The notes under the pieces are model-generated. The model did not search any database. It was not told the origin of the DNA and was given only the letters and a program-made list of their open reading frames with translations. A program made the translations under genes and the position numbers. Positions 46,721-56,523 of a DNA stretch of 64,000 nucleotides are shown here, piece by piece. Origin of the DNA: Halosimplex pelagicum (lineage in GTDB: Archaea > Halobacteriota > Halobacteria > Halobacteriales > Haloarculaceae). The stretch spans positions 930,001 through 994,000 of the forward strand of contig NZ_CP058909.1 in the NCBI RefSeq assembly GCF_013415905.1, given 5' to 3'. Numbering within the stretch: position 1 is the first letter of the stretch; the number at the start of each line of letters is the position of its first letter.

Positions 46721-47695
46721 TCAGTCCCCGTCGACGACCCGGTCCATCTCGCGGTTGATGTCGGCGACCTGGTCGGTCTGGTCGTCGGCCTCGGCGGCGA
46801 TATCGGCGGTCGACTCGGCGATCTCCTCGGCGGCGCCGGTCGCCTGGTCGACCATCGACGCCACCTCCTCCGTCGAAGCGGCCTGCTCGTCGGTGGCGGC
46901 CGCGACCTCCTGGATGCCGTCGTTGACCTCCTCGACGGCCCGATGGATGTCCTCCAGCACCTCCATGGCGTCCTCGACCATGTCGATCCCGTGTTCGATC
47001 CGCTCGTTCGACTCCTCGATCGTCTCGACGGCGTTCTCGGTGTCCGCCTGGATGCCCGCGACCATCTCCTCGATAGTGCCGGCCTGGGTCTGGGACTCCT
47101 CGGCGAGGCCCTTCACCTCGTCGGCGACGACGGCGAAGCCCTCCCCGGCCTCGCCGGCGCGGGCGGCCTCGATCGAGGCGTTGAGCGCGAGCATGTTCGT
47201 CTGGTCGGCGATGTCGTTGATCACCTCGACGATCTCGTCGATCTCCGTGACGCTGTCCTGGATCGTCAGCACGTCGTCGGCGACGCTCTCCGACGCGGTC
47301 TGGATGTGCTCCATCGCCGTCGAGATGTCCTCGGCCGAGTCCTGCCCCTCCCGAGCGAGGTCCCGCGCGTTCGTGCTCGCGGAGGACACCTCCTCCGAGG
47401 AGGAGGCGATCTCCTCGACCGCCGCGCTGAGGTTCGACACCTCGTCGGCGACCTGGGACATGCCCTCGTACTGTTCGGCGGCGCGCTCGCGGATCCCGTC
47501 GATCTCCTCGGCGATCTCGATAGAGGAGTCCTGCAACTCGGCCAGGGAGGTCTGGATCTCGCTGGCCGCCGCCGAGTCGTACCCCTGGTCGCGGTCGATC
47601 CCCTCGGCGATCTCCTCGTCGATGTCCTTGTCGATGTCCTCGTCGATCCCGCTCTCGGCCGCCAGATCCGCGGCCTCGTTACCGGTTCCTGCCAT
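46721..47695 (-). CDS. Soluble chemotaxis-type transducer without sensor domain
   Basis: A 324-residue protein that is nearly all methyl-accepting signalling domain. The hairpin tip is at about 160-200 ([37 protein letters not shown]). An acidic N-terminal stretch with a repeated [14 protein letters not shown] pattern (about 16-34) replaces the sensor, and no membrane span or HAMP is present. It may form mixed arrays or answer an unknown partner protein. No che genes lie nearby. Confidence 0.85.
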   Translation of the reverse strand: MAGTGNEAADLAAESGIDEDIDKDIDEEIAEGIDRDQGYDSAAASEIQTSLAELQDSSIEIAEEIDGIRERAAEQYEGMSQVADEVSNLSAAVEEIASSSEEVSSASTNARDLAREGQDSAEDISTAMEHIQTASESVADDVLTIQDSVTEIDEIVEVINDIADQTNMLALNASIEAARAGEAGEGFAVVADEVKGLAEESQTQAGTIEEMVAGIQADTENAVETIEESNERIEHGIDMVEDAMEVLEDIHRAVEEVNDGIQEVAAATDEQAASTEEVASMVDQATGAAEEIAESTADIAAEADDQTDQVADINREMDRVVDGD

Positions 47696-47810
47696 GGTAT
47701 CGGAGCGGAGGAACAGTCGGGCAAAAACGTTCGGCCGCGGTTATCCCGTGTGATATTTCGGGTGACGGCCGTCGAACACCGAGGCCGCTGGGACCGGATC
47801 GGTGTCCGCG

Positions 47811-49334
47811 CTACAGGTCGTACAGGTCGCCGAACTTCTCGTTCGCGTAGTCGAGGAAGTAGTCGGCGGTGAACCCCTCGCCGGTCGCCTCGGCGACGAG
47901 GTCGTCCGTCTCGTAGCGACAGCCGTGGCGGTGGACGTTCTCGGTCAGCCAGTCGTGCAGCGGGTCGAACTCTCCGGTCCTGATCTTCCCGTCGAGGTCG
48001 TCGATGTCGTCCTCGGCGCTGGCGTACAGCTGGGCCGCGAGGACGCTCCCCAGCGAGTACGTCGGGAAGTAGCCCAGCGAGCCGTGGGTCCAGTGGATGT
48101 CCTGCAGACAGCCCTCGCTGTCGGTGTCGGGCCGCACGCCGAGGTACTCCTCCATCTTGTCGTTCCACACGCCCGGCACCTCCTCGACGTCGAGGTCGCC
48201 CGCGATCAGGTCGCGCTCGATCTCGAACCGGAGGATGATGTGCATGTGGTAGGTGAGTTCGTCCGCCTCCACGCGGATCAGATTATCGGGGTAGATCCGG
48301 TTGGCGGCCTCGTAGAACTCGCGGGACGAGGCGTCCGTTCCGAGGTGGTCGTTGACGGTGGCGGCGAACCGATCCCAGAACGGCCGCGAGCGGCCGACGT
48401 GGTTCTCCCACAGCCGCGACTGGGACTCGTGGACCGTCAGGTCACGGGACTGGCCCAGCGGCGTCCCGTAGTGGTCCCGGGGCAGGCCCTGGGTGTAGGT
48501 GGCGTGGCCGAACTCGTGGATCGTCGAACCGATCGCGCCCATCGGGTCCTGGGGGTCGAACCGCGTCGTCACGCGGGCGTCGAACTGCGTCCCCGTCGAG
48601 AACGGGTGGGCCGCGGTGTCCAGCCGGCCGCGCTCCCAGTCGTAGCCCAGTTCGTCCAGCGCCGCCCGCACGGTCTCCTCCTGGGCGTCCTCGTCGTACT
48701 CGCCGTCGGCGAACGGGTCCGCCAGCTCCGCGTCGCTGTCCTCGATCTCGTCGATGAGCGGGACGAGCTCGTCACGCAGGCGCTCCAGCACCCGCTCGGC
48801 GGTGTCGAGACCGAGGTAGGGTTCGTACTCCTCGAAGAGGACTTCGTACGGGTCGCGGTCGGGGTCGATCGCCTCGGCGTAGTCCCGTTTGAGCTCGATC
48901 ATCGTCTCCAGGGTCGGGGCGAAGGCGTCGAAGTCGTCCTCGGCCTTGGCCTCCTCCCAGACCGGCAGGGCGTTCGACGCCGTCTCGGAGATCTCCGAGA
49001 CCAGCTCCTCGGGCACCTCGACGGCTCGCTCGTGCTCGCGGCGGACCTCGCGGACGACGGCCCGCCGGTCGCCCGAGAGGTCCGTCCCGTCGAGGTCGTC
49101 GAGCCACCGGCCGACCCGCTCGTCGGTCAGTTTCTCGTGGGTGACCGCCGACAGCGCCGAGGACTGCTTCGAGCGGGCGGGCGTGCCGCCCTCGGGCATC
49201 GTCACCTGCTGGTCCCAGCCCAGCACTCCACCGGCGTCGTTGAGGTAGGTCAGTTGCTTCACGTGCTCCTCGAAGGCGGGGTAGGGCTCCGGTGCGGACT
49301 CGGGCTCCGACTCGGGGGATTCCGTCGTCATCAC
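47811..49334 (-). CDS. M32-family metallocarboxypeptidase
   Basis: A 507-residue enzyme of the Taq carboxypeptidase family, which trims C-terminal residues from peptides. The zinc motif is HEFGH (about 267-271, in STIHEFGHATYTQGL), followed by VHESQSRLWEN (about 295-305) supplying the next Glu ligand, and the family sequence LGSVLAAQLY near 425. It is mainly helical with no signal peptide, so it is cytoplasmic. It stands alone. Confidence 0.93.
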   Translation of the reverse strand: MMTTESPESEPESAPEPYPAFEEHVKQLTYLNDAGGVLGWDQQVTMPEGGTPARSKQSSALSAVTHEKLTDERVGRWLDDLDGTDLSGDRRAVVREVRREHERAVEVPEELVSEISETASNALPVWEEAKAEDDFDAFAPTLETMIELKRDYAEAIDPDRDPYEVLFEEYEPYLGLDTAERVLERLRDELVPLIDEIEDSDAELADPFADGEYDEDAQEETVRAALDELGYDWERGRLDTAAHPFSTGTQFDARVTTRFDPQDPMGAIGSTIHEFGHATYTQGLPRDHYGTPLGQSRDLTVHESQSRLWENHVGRSRPFWDRFAATVNDHLGTDASSREFYEAANRIYPDNLIRVEADELTYHMHIILRFEIERDLIAGDLDVEEVPGVWNDKMEEYLGVRPDTDSEGCLQDIHWTHGSLGYFPTYSLGSVLAAQLYASAEDDIDDLDGKIRTGEFDPLHDWLTENVHRHGCRYETDDLVAEATGEGFTADYFLDYANEKFGDLYDL

Positions 49335-49425
49335 CCCACGATAACGGCCCTGTCCGTATCAAAACACGGGTGATCGGCGGGCCGACGACCCGGACGCTTC
49401 GCTCGCCTCACACGGACGGCTCGCG

Positions 49426-50082
49426 CTACTCGCCGGCGACGAATCCGGAGAAGACCCGCGACTCGATCTTCCGGAGGTGTTCGCCGACGGTGGCGGGCGA
49501 CACGTCCAGCTCCTCGGCCAGGTCGTCGTGGGTCGCCTCGCGGGGGTTCTCGTAGTAGCCGGCCCGCACCGCCGTCGAGAGGACCTCCCGCTGGCGGGCG
49601 GTCAGTCGGCCGAACAGCTGGCGGACGCCGGGGTCGTACTCGCCGGTCTCGACGACGGCCAGGTCGATCTCCTCGGGGACCGTCTCGAAGGCGTCGGCGA
49701 ACGCGCCCGCCTCGCCGACCAGCGTGACGACCGCCGCGCCGTCGTCGCCCGACTCGATCGGCATCTCGACGACCAGCTCCGAGCTGCGGCGGTAGGCCAG
49801 CAGCCGCCGGGTCAGGTCGTCGAGCTCGAAGTGCGTGTAGACGAACCCGCGGTCGCTCCCGGTCGTCGTGTAGTCGATGACGTACGGGGACGCCGCCAGG
49901 ATCTCGCTGTAGCGGTCGAGTCCGCGCTGGATCTCCGCCAGCGAGACGCCCGTCTCGCCGTCGATCTGTTCGAGCTGGTGGACCGGCCCGGCCGCCACCG
50001 CCGGTTCGTCCGCCAGCGTCGCCCGCAGCGGATGGAACTCGGCGCCGTCCGCGGGACTCGCCCGGACCGTCACGTAGCGCAT
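49426..50082 (-). CDS. Bat-like transcription regulator (BatN-HTH10)
   Basis: A 218-residue protein started at MRYVTVRASP. The N-terminal part (about 1-150) is a bacterio-opsin-activator-type sensor domain with FVYTHFELDDLTRRLLAYRR. The C-terminus (about 160-210) is HTH_10: LTARQREVLSTAVRAGYYEN then THDDLAEELDVSPATVGEHL. Such proteins are common haloarchaeal regulators with unknown ligands. It has neither PAS nor GAF domains, unlike the regulator at 32584. Confidence 0.82.
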   Translation of the reverse strand: MRYVTVRASPADGAEFHPLRATLADEPAVAAGPVHQLEQIDGETGVSLAEIQRGLDRYSEILAASPYVIDYTTTGSDRGFVYTHFELDDLTRRLLAYRRSSELVVEMPIESGDDGAAVVTLVGEAGAFADAFETVPEEIDLAVVETGEYDPGVRQLFGRLTARQREVLSTAVRAGYYENPREATHDDLAEELDVSPATVGEHLRKIESRVFSGFVAGE

Positions 50083-50283
50083 ACCGGGGCCTCGGACGCC
50101 CCGGTGAAAAGGTCTCCGTATAAACCGGCCTCGTATGACCGGCAACAGGATTAGGCACCGAGCGTCCGTATCGACTGACGCTGGACGGGCACGGTCACGG
50201 CGGCCCCGGGCGCTCGTCCCACGTCGCCCTGAATCTCTTTCCCTCTCCCGGGCCCGTCGTTCCCTCGCTGACGCCACCCGCGC

Positions 50284-51147
50284 TCACCGGTCCGCCGCCT
50301 CGTACTCGCGTCCGCGCTCGCGGTCTCGACCTCGCTCGTCAGCCGCGGCGCCGTCGCGTCCGCCGTTCTCGCGGTCGCCGGTCCCACCGGCGGTTTCGCG
50401 TCCGTCGGCCGTCCCGGTGTCCCCGGCGGCCCGCTCGGAGCCCGACGTGACGGACGAGAGGCCGGCCTCGTAGGATCCCGCCCGCCCTCCGGCCCTCCCG
50501 GACGACGCGCGCCCCCGGTCGGTCGCCCGTCCGCGACCGGAAACGAGCGACCGGAGGCGCTCGACGAATCCGGGGTCGGGCTCGGGAGCGACCCGGTACT
50601 CGCTCCCCGCGCGCTCGACCGCTCCCCGGTCTCGCAGGCGGTCGAGCGCGGCGTCGATCGCGTCGGACCCGGCGTCGACCGGGTCCTCGTCGACCGCCTC
50701 CCGGAGTTCGCGTCGCGTTCGCGGCCGCTCGTCGAGCGCCGCCAGGACGGCGCGGTCGGCCGGATCCGCGGCCCTCGCACCGTCCGCCGGTCGGTCCCCG
50801 TCCGGTTCGGCTCCGACCAGCGACGCTTTCGCCGCCTGAGCGGCGCACGCCAGGCAGGCCAGCAGGAGCATCGCCACCAGCGACGGGCCGCTCCCCAGGA
50901 CCAGCAGGGCCCCCGTCCCGACCGCGGCGACGAGCGCCGTCGAGGCTTTGGCGACCCGCCGGCTGGTCTCGCCGGCCGCCTCGACGGCGTCGAACCCCTT
51001 CTCGGCGTGGAAGGCACCGAGGACGACCGCCAGCTCCGCGGCGGTCGCGTCCAGCGTGCCCGCGAGCAGTGTCACCGCCGAGACCACTGCGAACACCCAC
51101 CAGTAGTCGAACTCTTCGCGGAGGGCCGCTCGAATCGTCGGCGGCAT
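50284..51147 (-). CDS. Membrane-anchored winged-helix protein, copy 1
   Basis: A 287-residue protein started at MPPTIRAALREEF, which aligns with the start of its neighbour. Three to four hydrophobic spans (about 15-110) lead to a winged-helix domain (about 125-180: DRAVLAALDERPRTRRELRE, DAALDRLRDRGAVERAGSEY). A low-complexity Gly/Arg/Asp-rich tail of about 90 residues follows. Membrane-tethered transcription factor is a fair description, though DNA binding is unproven. It is a tandem paralogue of 51235-52008. Confidence 0.7.
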   Translation of the reverse strand: MPPTIRAALREEFDYWWVFAVVSAVTLLAGTLDATAAELAVVLGAFHAEKGFDAVEAAGETSRRVAKASTALVAAVGTGALLVLGSGPSLVAMLLLACLACAAQAAKASLVGAEPDGDRPADGARAADPADRAVLAALDERPRTRRELREAVDEDPVDAGSDAIDAALDRLRDRGAVERAGSEYRVAPEPDPGFVERLRSLVSGRGRATDRGRASSGRAGGRAGSYEAGLSSVTSGSERAAGDTGTADGRETAGGTGDRENGGRDGAAADERGRDRERGREYEAADR

Positions 51148-51234
51148 CGCCGACACCTTCGTCCACCGGCCACTAGTTCCTGTCGGCCCGGACGAAATTC
51201 CGACCGGACGATCGACCGCGGCCGCGACGGCCGG

Positions 51235-52008
51235 TCAGTCCGCGGACTCGCGCTCGCGTTCCCGTTCGCGCTCGCCGGCGTCGCTCCGGTCGTCGCGCCC
51301 GTCGGCGGTCCCAGCCCGCTCGGCCCGCCCTGGTTTCGGGTCGGCGCCGTCCGCACCGTCGGCGTCAGCGGCGTCGTCACCGCCCAGTTCGAGCGTGAGC
51401 GGGCGGGCGATCCGCCGGGCGAGGCCGGCGATACGGGCCGTCACCCCTCCGTCGTCGGCGTCGTCGATGCGGAACGCGCTGCCCTCGCGGACGACGGCGC
51501 CGCGCGACCGGAGCTTCGCGAGCGCCGCGTCGATCGCCTCGTCGTCGGCGTCGAGCGCCTCCGACAGTTCCCGTCGCGTGCGGGGGCCGTCTTCGAGGGC
51601 CTCGTGGACCCGCCGGCCGACGTAGTCGTGGTACACCTCGCGGCCGGTCGGCTCGTCCTCGGTCGCGCCCTCGTGGCGGACGGTCTGGACGGCGTCGACC
51701 ACGAACCAGGCGCCGACGAGGACGAAACCGACCGGGAGCCACGTCGACTCGCTGCCCAACACGAGCATCGCGCTCCCGCCGACCAGCGCGTACAGTCCGA
51801 AGCCCGCGTTCCTGACCGACTGGCGCACGTCGTACACGTCGGTGACGAGTTCCGAGAGGCCGAAGACCGCCATCGAGACGGTGGTCGTGACGAACTGCGC
51901 GGGGGAGGGGTCGAGGAGGTAGTAGAGGACGGCGCCGGCGACGAGCCACTGGAGCGCGGGCCAGAACCCCAGTCGGTCGCGGAGCGCCTCGCGGAGGGTC
52001 GCTGCCAT
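51235..52008 (-). CDS. Membrane-anchored winged-helix protein, copy 2
   Basis: A 257-residue paralogue of the downstream gene: MAATLREALRDRLGFWPALQ matches MPPTIRAALREEFDYWWVFA, then membrane spans (about 20-110), a winged helix (about 128-185: GRRVHEALEDGPRTRRELSE, DAALAKLRSRGAVVREGSAF) and an acidic/basic low-complexity tail ending in Arg-Glu repeats. The two genes are 87 bases apart in the same direction. Function unknown. Confidence 0.7.
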   Translation of the reverse strand: MAATLREALRDRLGFWPALQWLVAGAVLYYLLDPSPAQFVTTTVSMAVFGLSELVTDVYDVRQSVRNAGFGLYALVGGSAMLVLGSESTWLPVGFVLVGAWFVVDAVQTVRHEGATEDEPTGREVYHDYVGRRVHEALEDGPRTRRELSEALDADDEAIDAALAKLRSRGAVVREGSAFRIDDADDGGVTARIAGLARRIARPLTLELGGDDAADADGADGADPKPGRAERAGTADGRDDRSDAGERERERERESAD

Positions 52009-52051
52009 CGCGGACGTGTTCGGCGAGCGAACGGATAGACCCGTCGGACCG

Positions 52052-53452
52052 TTAGTCGTCGGCGCTAGTCGCGCCGGCGGCGTCGTCCAGCCACTCCGGG
52101 TCGACCAGCGGCGTCCCGTCGGCCTCCGGGCCGAGTTCGGGACCGTGCGGGCCGTCGTCGGGGTCGATGCGGCGGCGCTGTCGGTAGTCCGTCGACCGCT
52201 CGACCGGGACGCGCCCGATGGCGTCGATCATCTCGACGTACTCGTCGAACGAGCGAACCTGGCCGAACTCGCCGCCGGCCCGCCTGGTTATCTCCTCGCT
52301 CAGGATGGTACCCATGAAGTCGTCGGCGCCGCAGGAGAGCATCTTCAGCCCCTGCTCGTCGCCGTACTTCACCCACGACGACTGGATGTGCTCGATATTG
52401 TCGAGAAAGAGTCGCGAGACCGCGATCAGCAGCTCGTCCTCGTCGGTGGTCGCCCCCGCCTCGACCATCCCCTCCTCGTAGAGGGGGGTCTCCTGGTGGA
52501 CGAAGGATAGGGGGACGAACTCCGTGATCGCGCCCGTCCGCTCCTGTAGCTCGCGGATCCGTTTCAGGTGCAACACGCGGTGCATCTCGTTTTCGACGTG
52601 GCCGTACATGATCGTCGCGGTCACGTCGAGGCCGACGTTCGCGGCCGCCTCCATCGCTTCGAGCCACTCGTCGGTCCCGATCTTCCCGGGACAGATCACG
52701 TCGCGGACCTCGTCGACGAGGATCTCCGCCGCGGTGCCGGGGACCGAATCGAGCCCCGCCGCCTGCAGCCGGCCGTACACCTCCTCGTAGGACCACTCCG
52801 TCCCGCGGCGGCCGTGGTAGGCCTCCTCGGGCGTCATCGAGTGGACGTGGACGCCGTCGACGCTCATGGCCTCGATCTGCTCGCAGTAGGTGCCCGGGTC
52901 CACGTCGTACTCCGCCGGGGGCCGGTAGTTCAGGTCGTCGCGGTCGCTCGATTCGAGGAGTGCGCGGTGCTCGTCGTCGAGCGCGAAGGCGGGGTGTAGC
53001 CCCGACACCGACGTGACCTCGTAGATGCCTCGCTCGACGGCCTCGCGGACGATCTCCCGGGACTCGGCGGGCCGCTTGGTGAACCCGCCGTGGTCCTCGT
53101 CGTTGGCCGAGCGGAACTGTTCGGAGCGGTCCTTGAAGTTACAGAACAGGCAGCCGGTGTTACAGGCGGTCGTGACGTTGTTGTTGAGGTTGGCGACGAA
53201 GGTCACCTCCTCGCCGACGACCTCGGCGCGGCGTCGGTCCGCGGCTTCGAGGACGCACTCCTTGCGTTCGCGGTCGATTCCGGGACTCCCCGTCCCGGTC
53301 GTCAGCAGTTCGACGCCGTCGTCGACCGTCAGCCGCTCGCCCGCCCGTGCCTTCGCCAGCGCGTTCTCGAAGGACCCGTCGGTCTCGGGGACGTGGTCGA
53401 ACCCGAACCGTCCCCGAGGCACGTTGGGTCGCGACTCGCCGGCGTCTGTCAT
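52052..53452 (-). CDS. cofH: F420 synthesis radical SAM enzyme, subunit CofH
   Basis: A 466-residue radical SAM protein. CNTGCLFC (about 97-104) holds the three cluster cysteines in the Cx3Cx2C spacing of this family. Further family features are VTSVSGLHPAF, EMHRVLHLKRIRELQ and FVPLSFVHQETPLYEE (about 305-320). With CofG it makes the deazaflavin Fo from tyrosine and a pyrimidine. cofG is not adjacent. The start is preceded by a long acidic N-terminus typical of haloarchaeal versions. Confidence 0.94.
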   Translation of the reverse strand: MTDAGESRPNVPRGRFGFDHVPETDGSFENALAKARAGERLTVDDGVELLTTGTGSPGIDRERKECVLEAADRRRAEVVGEEVTFVANLNNNVTTACNTGCLFCNFKDRSEQFRSANDEDHGGFTKRPAESREIVREAVERGIYEVTSVSGLHPAFALDDEHRALLESSDRDDLNYRPPAEYDVDPGTYCEQIEAMSVDGVHVHSMTPEEAYHGRRGTEWSYEEVYGRLQAAGLDSVPGTAAEILVDEVRDVICPGKIGTDEWLEAMEAAANVGLDVTATIMYGHVENEMHRVLHLKRIRELQERTGAITEFVPLSFVHQETPLYEEGMVEAGATTDEDELLIAVSRLFLDNIEHIQSSWVKYGDEQGLKMLSCGADDFMGTILSEEITRRAGGEFGQVRSFDEYVEMIDAIGRVPVERSTDYRQRRRIDPDDGPHGPELGPEADGTPLVDPEWLDDAAGATSADD

Positions 53453-53555
53453 TGACCCACATCACAGCGCCCACCCGTATAAGCGGCCGGGAACCGGCCG
53501 ATGGCCCCGCCGTCCGTGACGAGGTGGTGGGCCGCGGCCGAGCGTAGACCCGCCG

Positions 53556-54596
53556 TCAGCCGCCGGTGGTCGGCAGGAACGCGACCGCGTCGGTGGCCGT
53601 CTCCAGGACGACCCAGGCGACGAACAGGGCGTAGGCGGCCAGCAGGGCGGCCGACTCGGGCGTCGAGAGCGCGAGGTCCGTCCGGAGGAAGGTAAAGAGG
53701 AGCACCGTCGCCAGCGTCAACACGGCGAACATCGGCACGGCGAGTTCGAAGTTGAACGACCACGTGCCGACGATGAGCACCCCGACCGGGATGGCGACGA
53801 GCAGGTCGAAGGTGTTCGACCCGAGGACGTTCGCCAGCGACGCCACCCCGCGGTCGTCGCGCGCGGCGCGGACGCTCACCAGCGCGTCGGGCAGGCTCGT
53901 CGCCGCGGCGGCGACGGTCACGCCCATGATGAACTCGCCGACGCCCAGCGCGGCACCGATCGTTTCGACGGCCCCGACGAGTTCGTGAACCGCCACGAGG
54001 ATGACCGCCAGGCCCGCGAGCAGGTATCCCCACTGCCGGCGGGCGTCGATCCCGTCGCCGGAGTCGGGGTCGGCGGTGTGGTCGGCGGTGTCCTGCGCCT
54101 GGATGAAGATGTAGAGGCCGTACAGCGCCACCGGGATGGCCGCCAGCGGCCGGTTCATCTCGCCGGAGATGGCCCCCGTCCCGTCGACCGGGTAGTAGAT
54201 GACCGCCATCGCGAAGGTGATCACCAGCGCCGACACCGCGAGCATGTAGAACTGCGCCTCCTTGTAGACGAGCGTCCGGTTGGCCTCAATGTCTTCCTCC
54301 GTGGAGATGCCCGCGACTGCGGGGATCACGAGGATGTTGAAGATCGCCGAGCCGACGATCGCCCCGGTCCCGAGCCCGAGCGCGCCGCCCAAGGCCGAGA
54401 CCACGACCGTCGCCAGCTCGGGAAAGCTCGACCCGACCGCCGCCACGACCGACCCCTGGACGACCTGGGGTAGCCCGTAGTACTCCGAGAGCCGCTCGCT
54501 GGCGGATTCGAGCCAGGAGCTCCCGAGCCAGACGGCACCGGTCGTGACGATGACGACCACGACAGCCAGCCCGACGGATTCGACCATCGGGCGCAT
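53556..54596 (-). CDS. CaCA-family cation exchanger (Ca2+/Na+ type)
   Basis: A 346-residue protein started at MRPMVESVGL, with about ten membrane segments in two inverted halves. The two alpha-repeats carry GSSFPELATVVVSALGG (about 56-72) followed by GAIVGSAIFNIL, and AAATSLPDALVSVRAARDD followed by ASLANVLGSNTFDLL (about 235-275). These hold the acidic and Asn residues that bind cations. A polar cytoplasmic loop (about 165-185) separates the halves. It would export calcium in exchange for sodium. Confidence 0.9.
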   Translation of the reverse strand: MRPMVESVGLAVVVVIVTTGAVWLGSSWLESASERLSEYYGLPQVVQGSVVAAVGSSFPELATVVVSALGGALGLGTGAIVGSAIFNILVIPAVAGISTEEDIEANRTLVYKEAQFYMLAVSALVITFAMAVIYYPVDGTGAISGEMNRPLAAIPVALYGLYIFIQAQDTADHTADPDSGDGIDARRQWGYLLAGLAVILVAVHELVGAVETIGAALGVGEFIMGVTVAAAATSLPDALVSVRAARDDRGVASLANVLGSNTFDLLVAIPVGVLIVGTWSFNFELAVPMFAVLTLATVLLFTFLRTDLALSTPESAALLAAYALFVAWVVLETATDAVAFLPTTGG

Positions 54597-54693
54597 CTCG
54601 ACGGGGCAGGCAAGTAGGCGTTTTGGGCTGGCGCGGCGCGGGACCCTGTCGTCGCCGCGCGACTGCGGGCGCTCTCGGCGGCGGACGACCGAG

Positions 54694-55089
54694 TCAGTAC
54701 TCCCGGATGTCGACGACCCTCTTCGTCTCCTCGTGAGTGAGGTCGCCGTCGGCCGAAACGACCGGCGCGTCCAATTCACGCCCGACCGCTGCGATCAGCC
54801 CGTCGAGCCCGTCCAGATACGGACCGCCCGATCCGACTTCGTCCGCGATTTCGCCCGCTGTCACTGCCGTTCGCCCGTCCACCTCGTACTTCTCTCCCCA
54901 CGAGAGGTCACCGCGAGCGCCGGCAACGTCGCCGTTCGGGAGGTTCCCTTCGCCGACGAGTGCCTCGGCGTAGGCCGGAACGGGCATCACCCACCGTTCG
55001 TTTTCCGCCCCGTTCGACTCGTAGAACTCTCGCGTCGCTTCGACGCCGTCGAGGTAATCGATGAGAAACGTCGCGTCGAGAACCTTCAT
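54694..55089 (-). CDS. vapC: PIN-domain toxin VapC
   Basis: A 131-residue PIN ribonuclease. The first acid is in KVLDATFLIDYLDG (Asp 5), then Glu in YAEALVG (about 44), and the acidic pair near the end in DGLIAAVGRELDAPVVSADGD (two-part, about 97-117). These four acids bind Mg2+ or Mn2+. It probably cleaves a tRNA or rRNA target when its antitoxin is lost. Start overlaps the antitoxin stop by four bases. Confidence 0.88.
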   Translation of the reverse strand: MKVLDATFLIDYLDGVEATREFYESNGAENERWVMPVPAYAEALVGEGNLPNGDVAGARGDLSWGEKYEVDGRTAVTAGEIADEVGSGGPYLDGLDGLIAAVGRELDAPVVSADGDLTHEETKRVVDIREY

Positions 55090-55334
55090 GCGCCGTTCTC
55101 GGCTCGCTCTCGCATCCGCTCTTTCCGCTTTTCTTTCGCCTTCCGACGACCCTCGCGGACGCGCTCGGCCTCCTCGTCGGACCATCGTCCGAACCCGTCG
55201 TAGAAGTCACCGGTACTGTCCTCGTCGAGGACACGCTCTAGCACGTCGTTGTAACTCTCCCCCTCGCGACGAATGCGATCGAGTTCCCGTTTCACGCGCT
55301 CAGTCACTCGGATCTGCTCGTCGGCGGTCGCCAT
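55086..55334 (-). CDS. vapB: Antitoxin VapB
   Basis: An 82-residue protein. EQIRVTERVKRELDRIRREG, then SYNDVLERVL, is the DNA-binding VapB domain, related to that of the provirus orphans; residues 40-82 form a charged helix that would wrap VapC. It is first in the operon, with a TAAATC-type box about 30 bases upstream, and is expected to repress its own promoter together with VapC. Confidence 0.85.
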   Translation of the reverse strand: MATADEQIRVTERVKRELDRIRREGESYNDVLERVLDEDSTGDFYDGFGRWSDEEAERVREGRRKAKEKRKERMRERAENGA

Positions 55335-55454
55335 CAGTACGTCAACGTTGCTGTCGACGGGATTTAGATGTTCGGCCGGGCGTCACTTCTCCCTCGCGAC
55401 TCCCACGACCGCGAGTGAGAAACGACTTTGCCGCGGGGGCGAGAGGGTCCGCCA

Positions 55455-56507
55455 ATGACCTCTGTGAAGGAGTTCCGGGTGGAGCAGCCCGCCACGGCCG
55501 ACGAGCTGGGCCGCGGCGCGTTCGTCTTCACCGACGACTACTCGGTGTTCGACTGGGGGAAGATGCCCGACGAGATCCCCGACAAGGGGTGTTCGCTCTG
55601 CACGATGGGCGCGTTCAACTTCGAACTGCTCGAATCCGAAGGGGTACCCACCCACTACGAGGGCGTCGCCACCGACGCGACCGACGGCGCCGTCTCGCTC
55701 GACGAGGCGCTCGACTCCGGCGCGGCGCCCCGCGAGATGGTCATCGAACTCACGCAGGTCCCCGACCTCCCCTTCGAGGGCGAGGACGCCGAGGACCCGA
55801 GCGGCTACGACTACGACGCCTACCACGCCGACGCCGGCGAGAACTACCTCGTCCCGCTGGAGATCGTCTTCCGCAACCGCGTCCCCGTCGGCTCCTCGCT
55901 CCGCTCGCGCACCGACCCCGCCGACCACGGCCTCGACTTCGACGAGTGGCCGGACGAGGCCGTCGACCTGGACGACCCCGTCGTCGAGTTCTCCACCAAG
56001 TACGAGGAGCAGGACCGCTATCTCGCCGGCGAGGAGGCCGACCGCATCGCCGGCACGGCGAGCATCGACGACCTCGAATCGGTCGCCCGCGAGGTCAACC
56101 GGGTCGTCACTGACCGCGCCGCCGAGGCCGGGCTGACCCACGAGGACGGCAAGATCGAGTGTCTGTACTACGAGGGGGAGATCCGCGTCGCCGACGTGGT
56201 CGGGACGTTCGACGAGAACCGCTTCTCCTACGAGGGCCAGCAGGTCTCGAAGGAGGTCGTCCGCCAGTACCACAAGCGCACCCAGCCCGAGTGGGTCGAG
56301 GCGGTCTCGGCGGCCAAGGCCGAGGCCGACGAGCGCGGCGTCGCCGACTGGAAGTCGTTGTGCGACCGCCAGCCCGAACCGCTCGCCGAGCGCGTGGTCG
56401 CCGCCGCCCGCGATCTGTACTGCGCCGGCACCAACGCCTACGTCGGCCGAGAGGTCTTCGACGCGCCCTCGCTGGACGCGGCCATCGACACGGTTCGAGA
56501 CCTCTGA
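55455..56507 (+). CDS. purC: SAICAR synthetase
   Basis: A 350-residue enzyme that joins aspartate to CAIR in purine synthesis with ATP. N-terminal domain: [20 protein letters not shown] (near 27-46). Core: [19 protein letters not shown] (about 132-150) is the characteristic motif; [20 protein letters not shown] (about 229-248) holds the acidic Mg2+ site. The family's extra C-terminal extension of about 60 residues is normal for haloarchaea. The start sits 12 bases behind GAGAGGG. It is 121 bases from vapB. Confidence 0.94.
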   Translation: MTSVKEFRVEQPATADELGRGAFVFTDDYSVFDWGKMPDEIPDKGCSLCTMGAFNFELLESEGVPTHYEGVATDATDGAVSLDEALDSGAAPREMVIELTQVPDLPFEGEDAEDPSGYDYDAYHADAGENYLVPLEIVFRNRVPVGSSLRSRTDPADHGLDFDEWPDEAVDLDDPVVEFSTKYEEQDRYLAGEEADRIAGTASIDDLESVAREVNRVVTDRAAEAGLTHEDGKIECLYYEGEIRVADVVGTFDENRFSYEGQQVSKEVVRQYHKRTQPEWVEAVSAAKAEADERGVADWKSLCDRQPEPLAERVVAAARDLYCAGTNAYVGREVFDAPSLDAAIDTVRDL

Positions 56508-56523
56508 CCGCTCGCCGAAACCC

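Noticed and set aside
45096-47753. 885-codon plus-strand frame
   Set aside because: It crosses ubaA and the transducer gene in antisense and is low in complexity (Ser/Ala/Arg runs); real genes explain the region.
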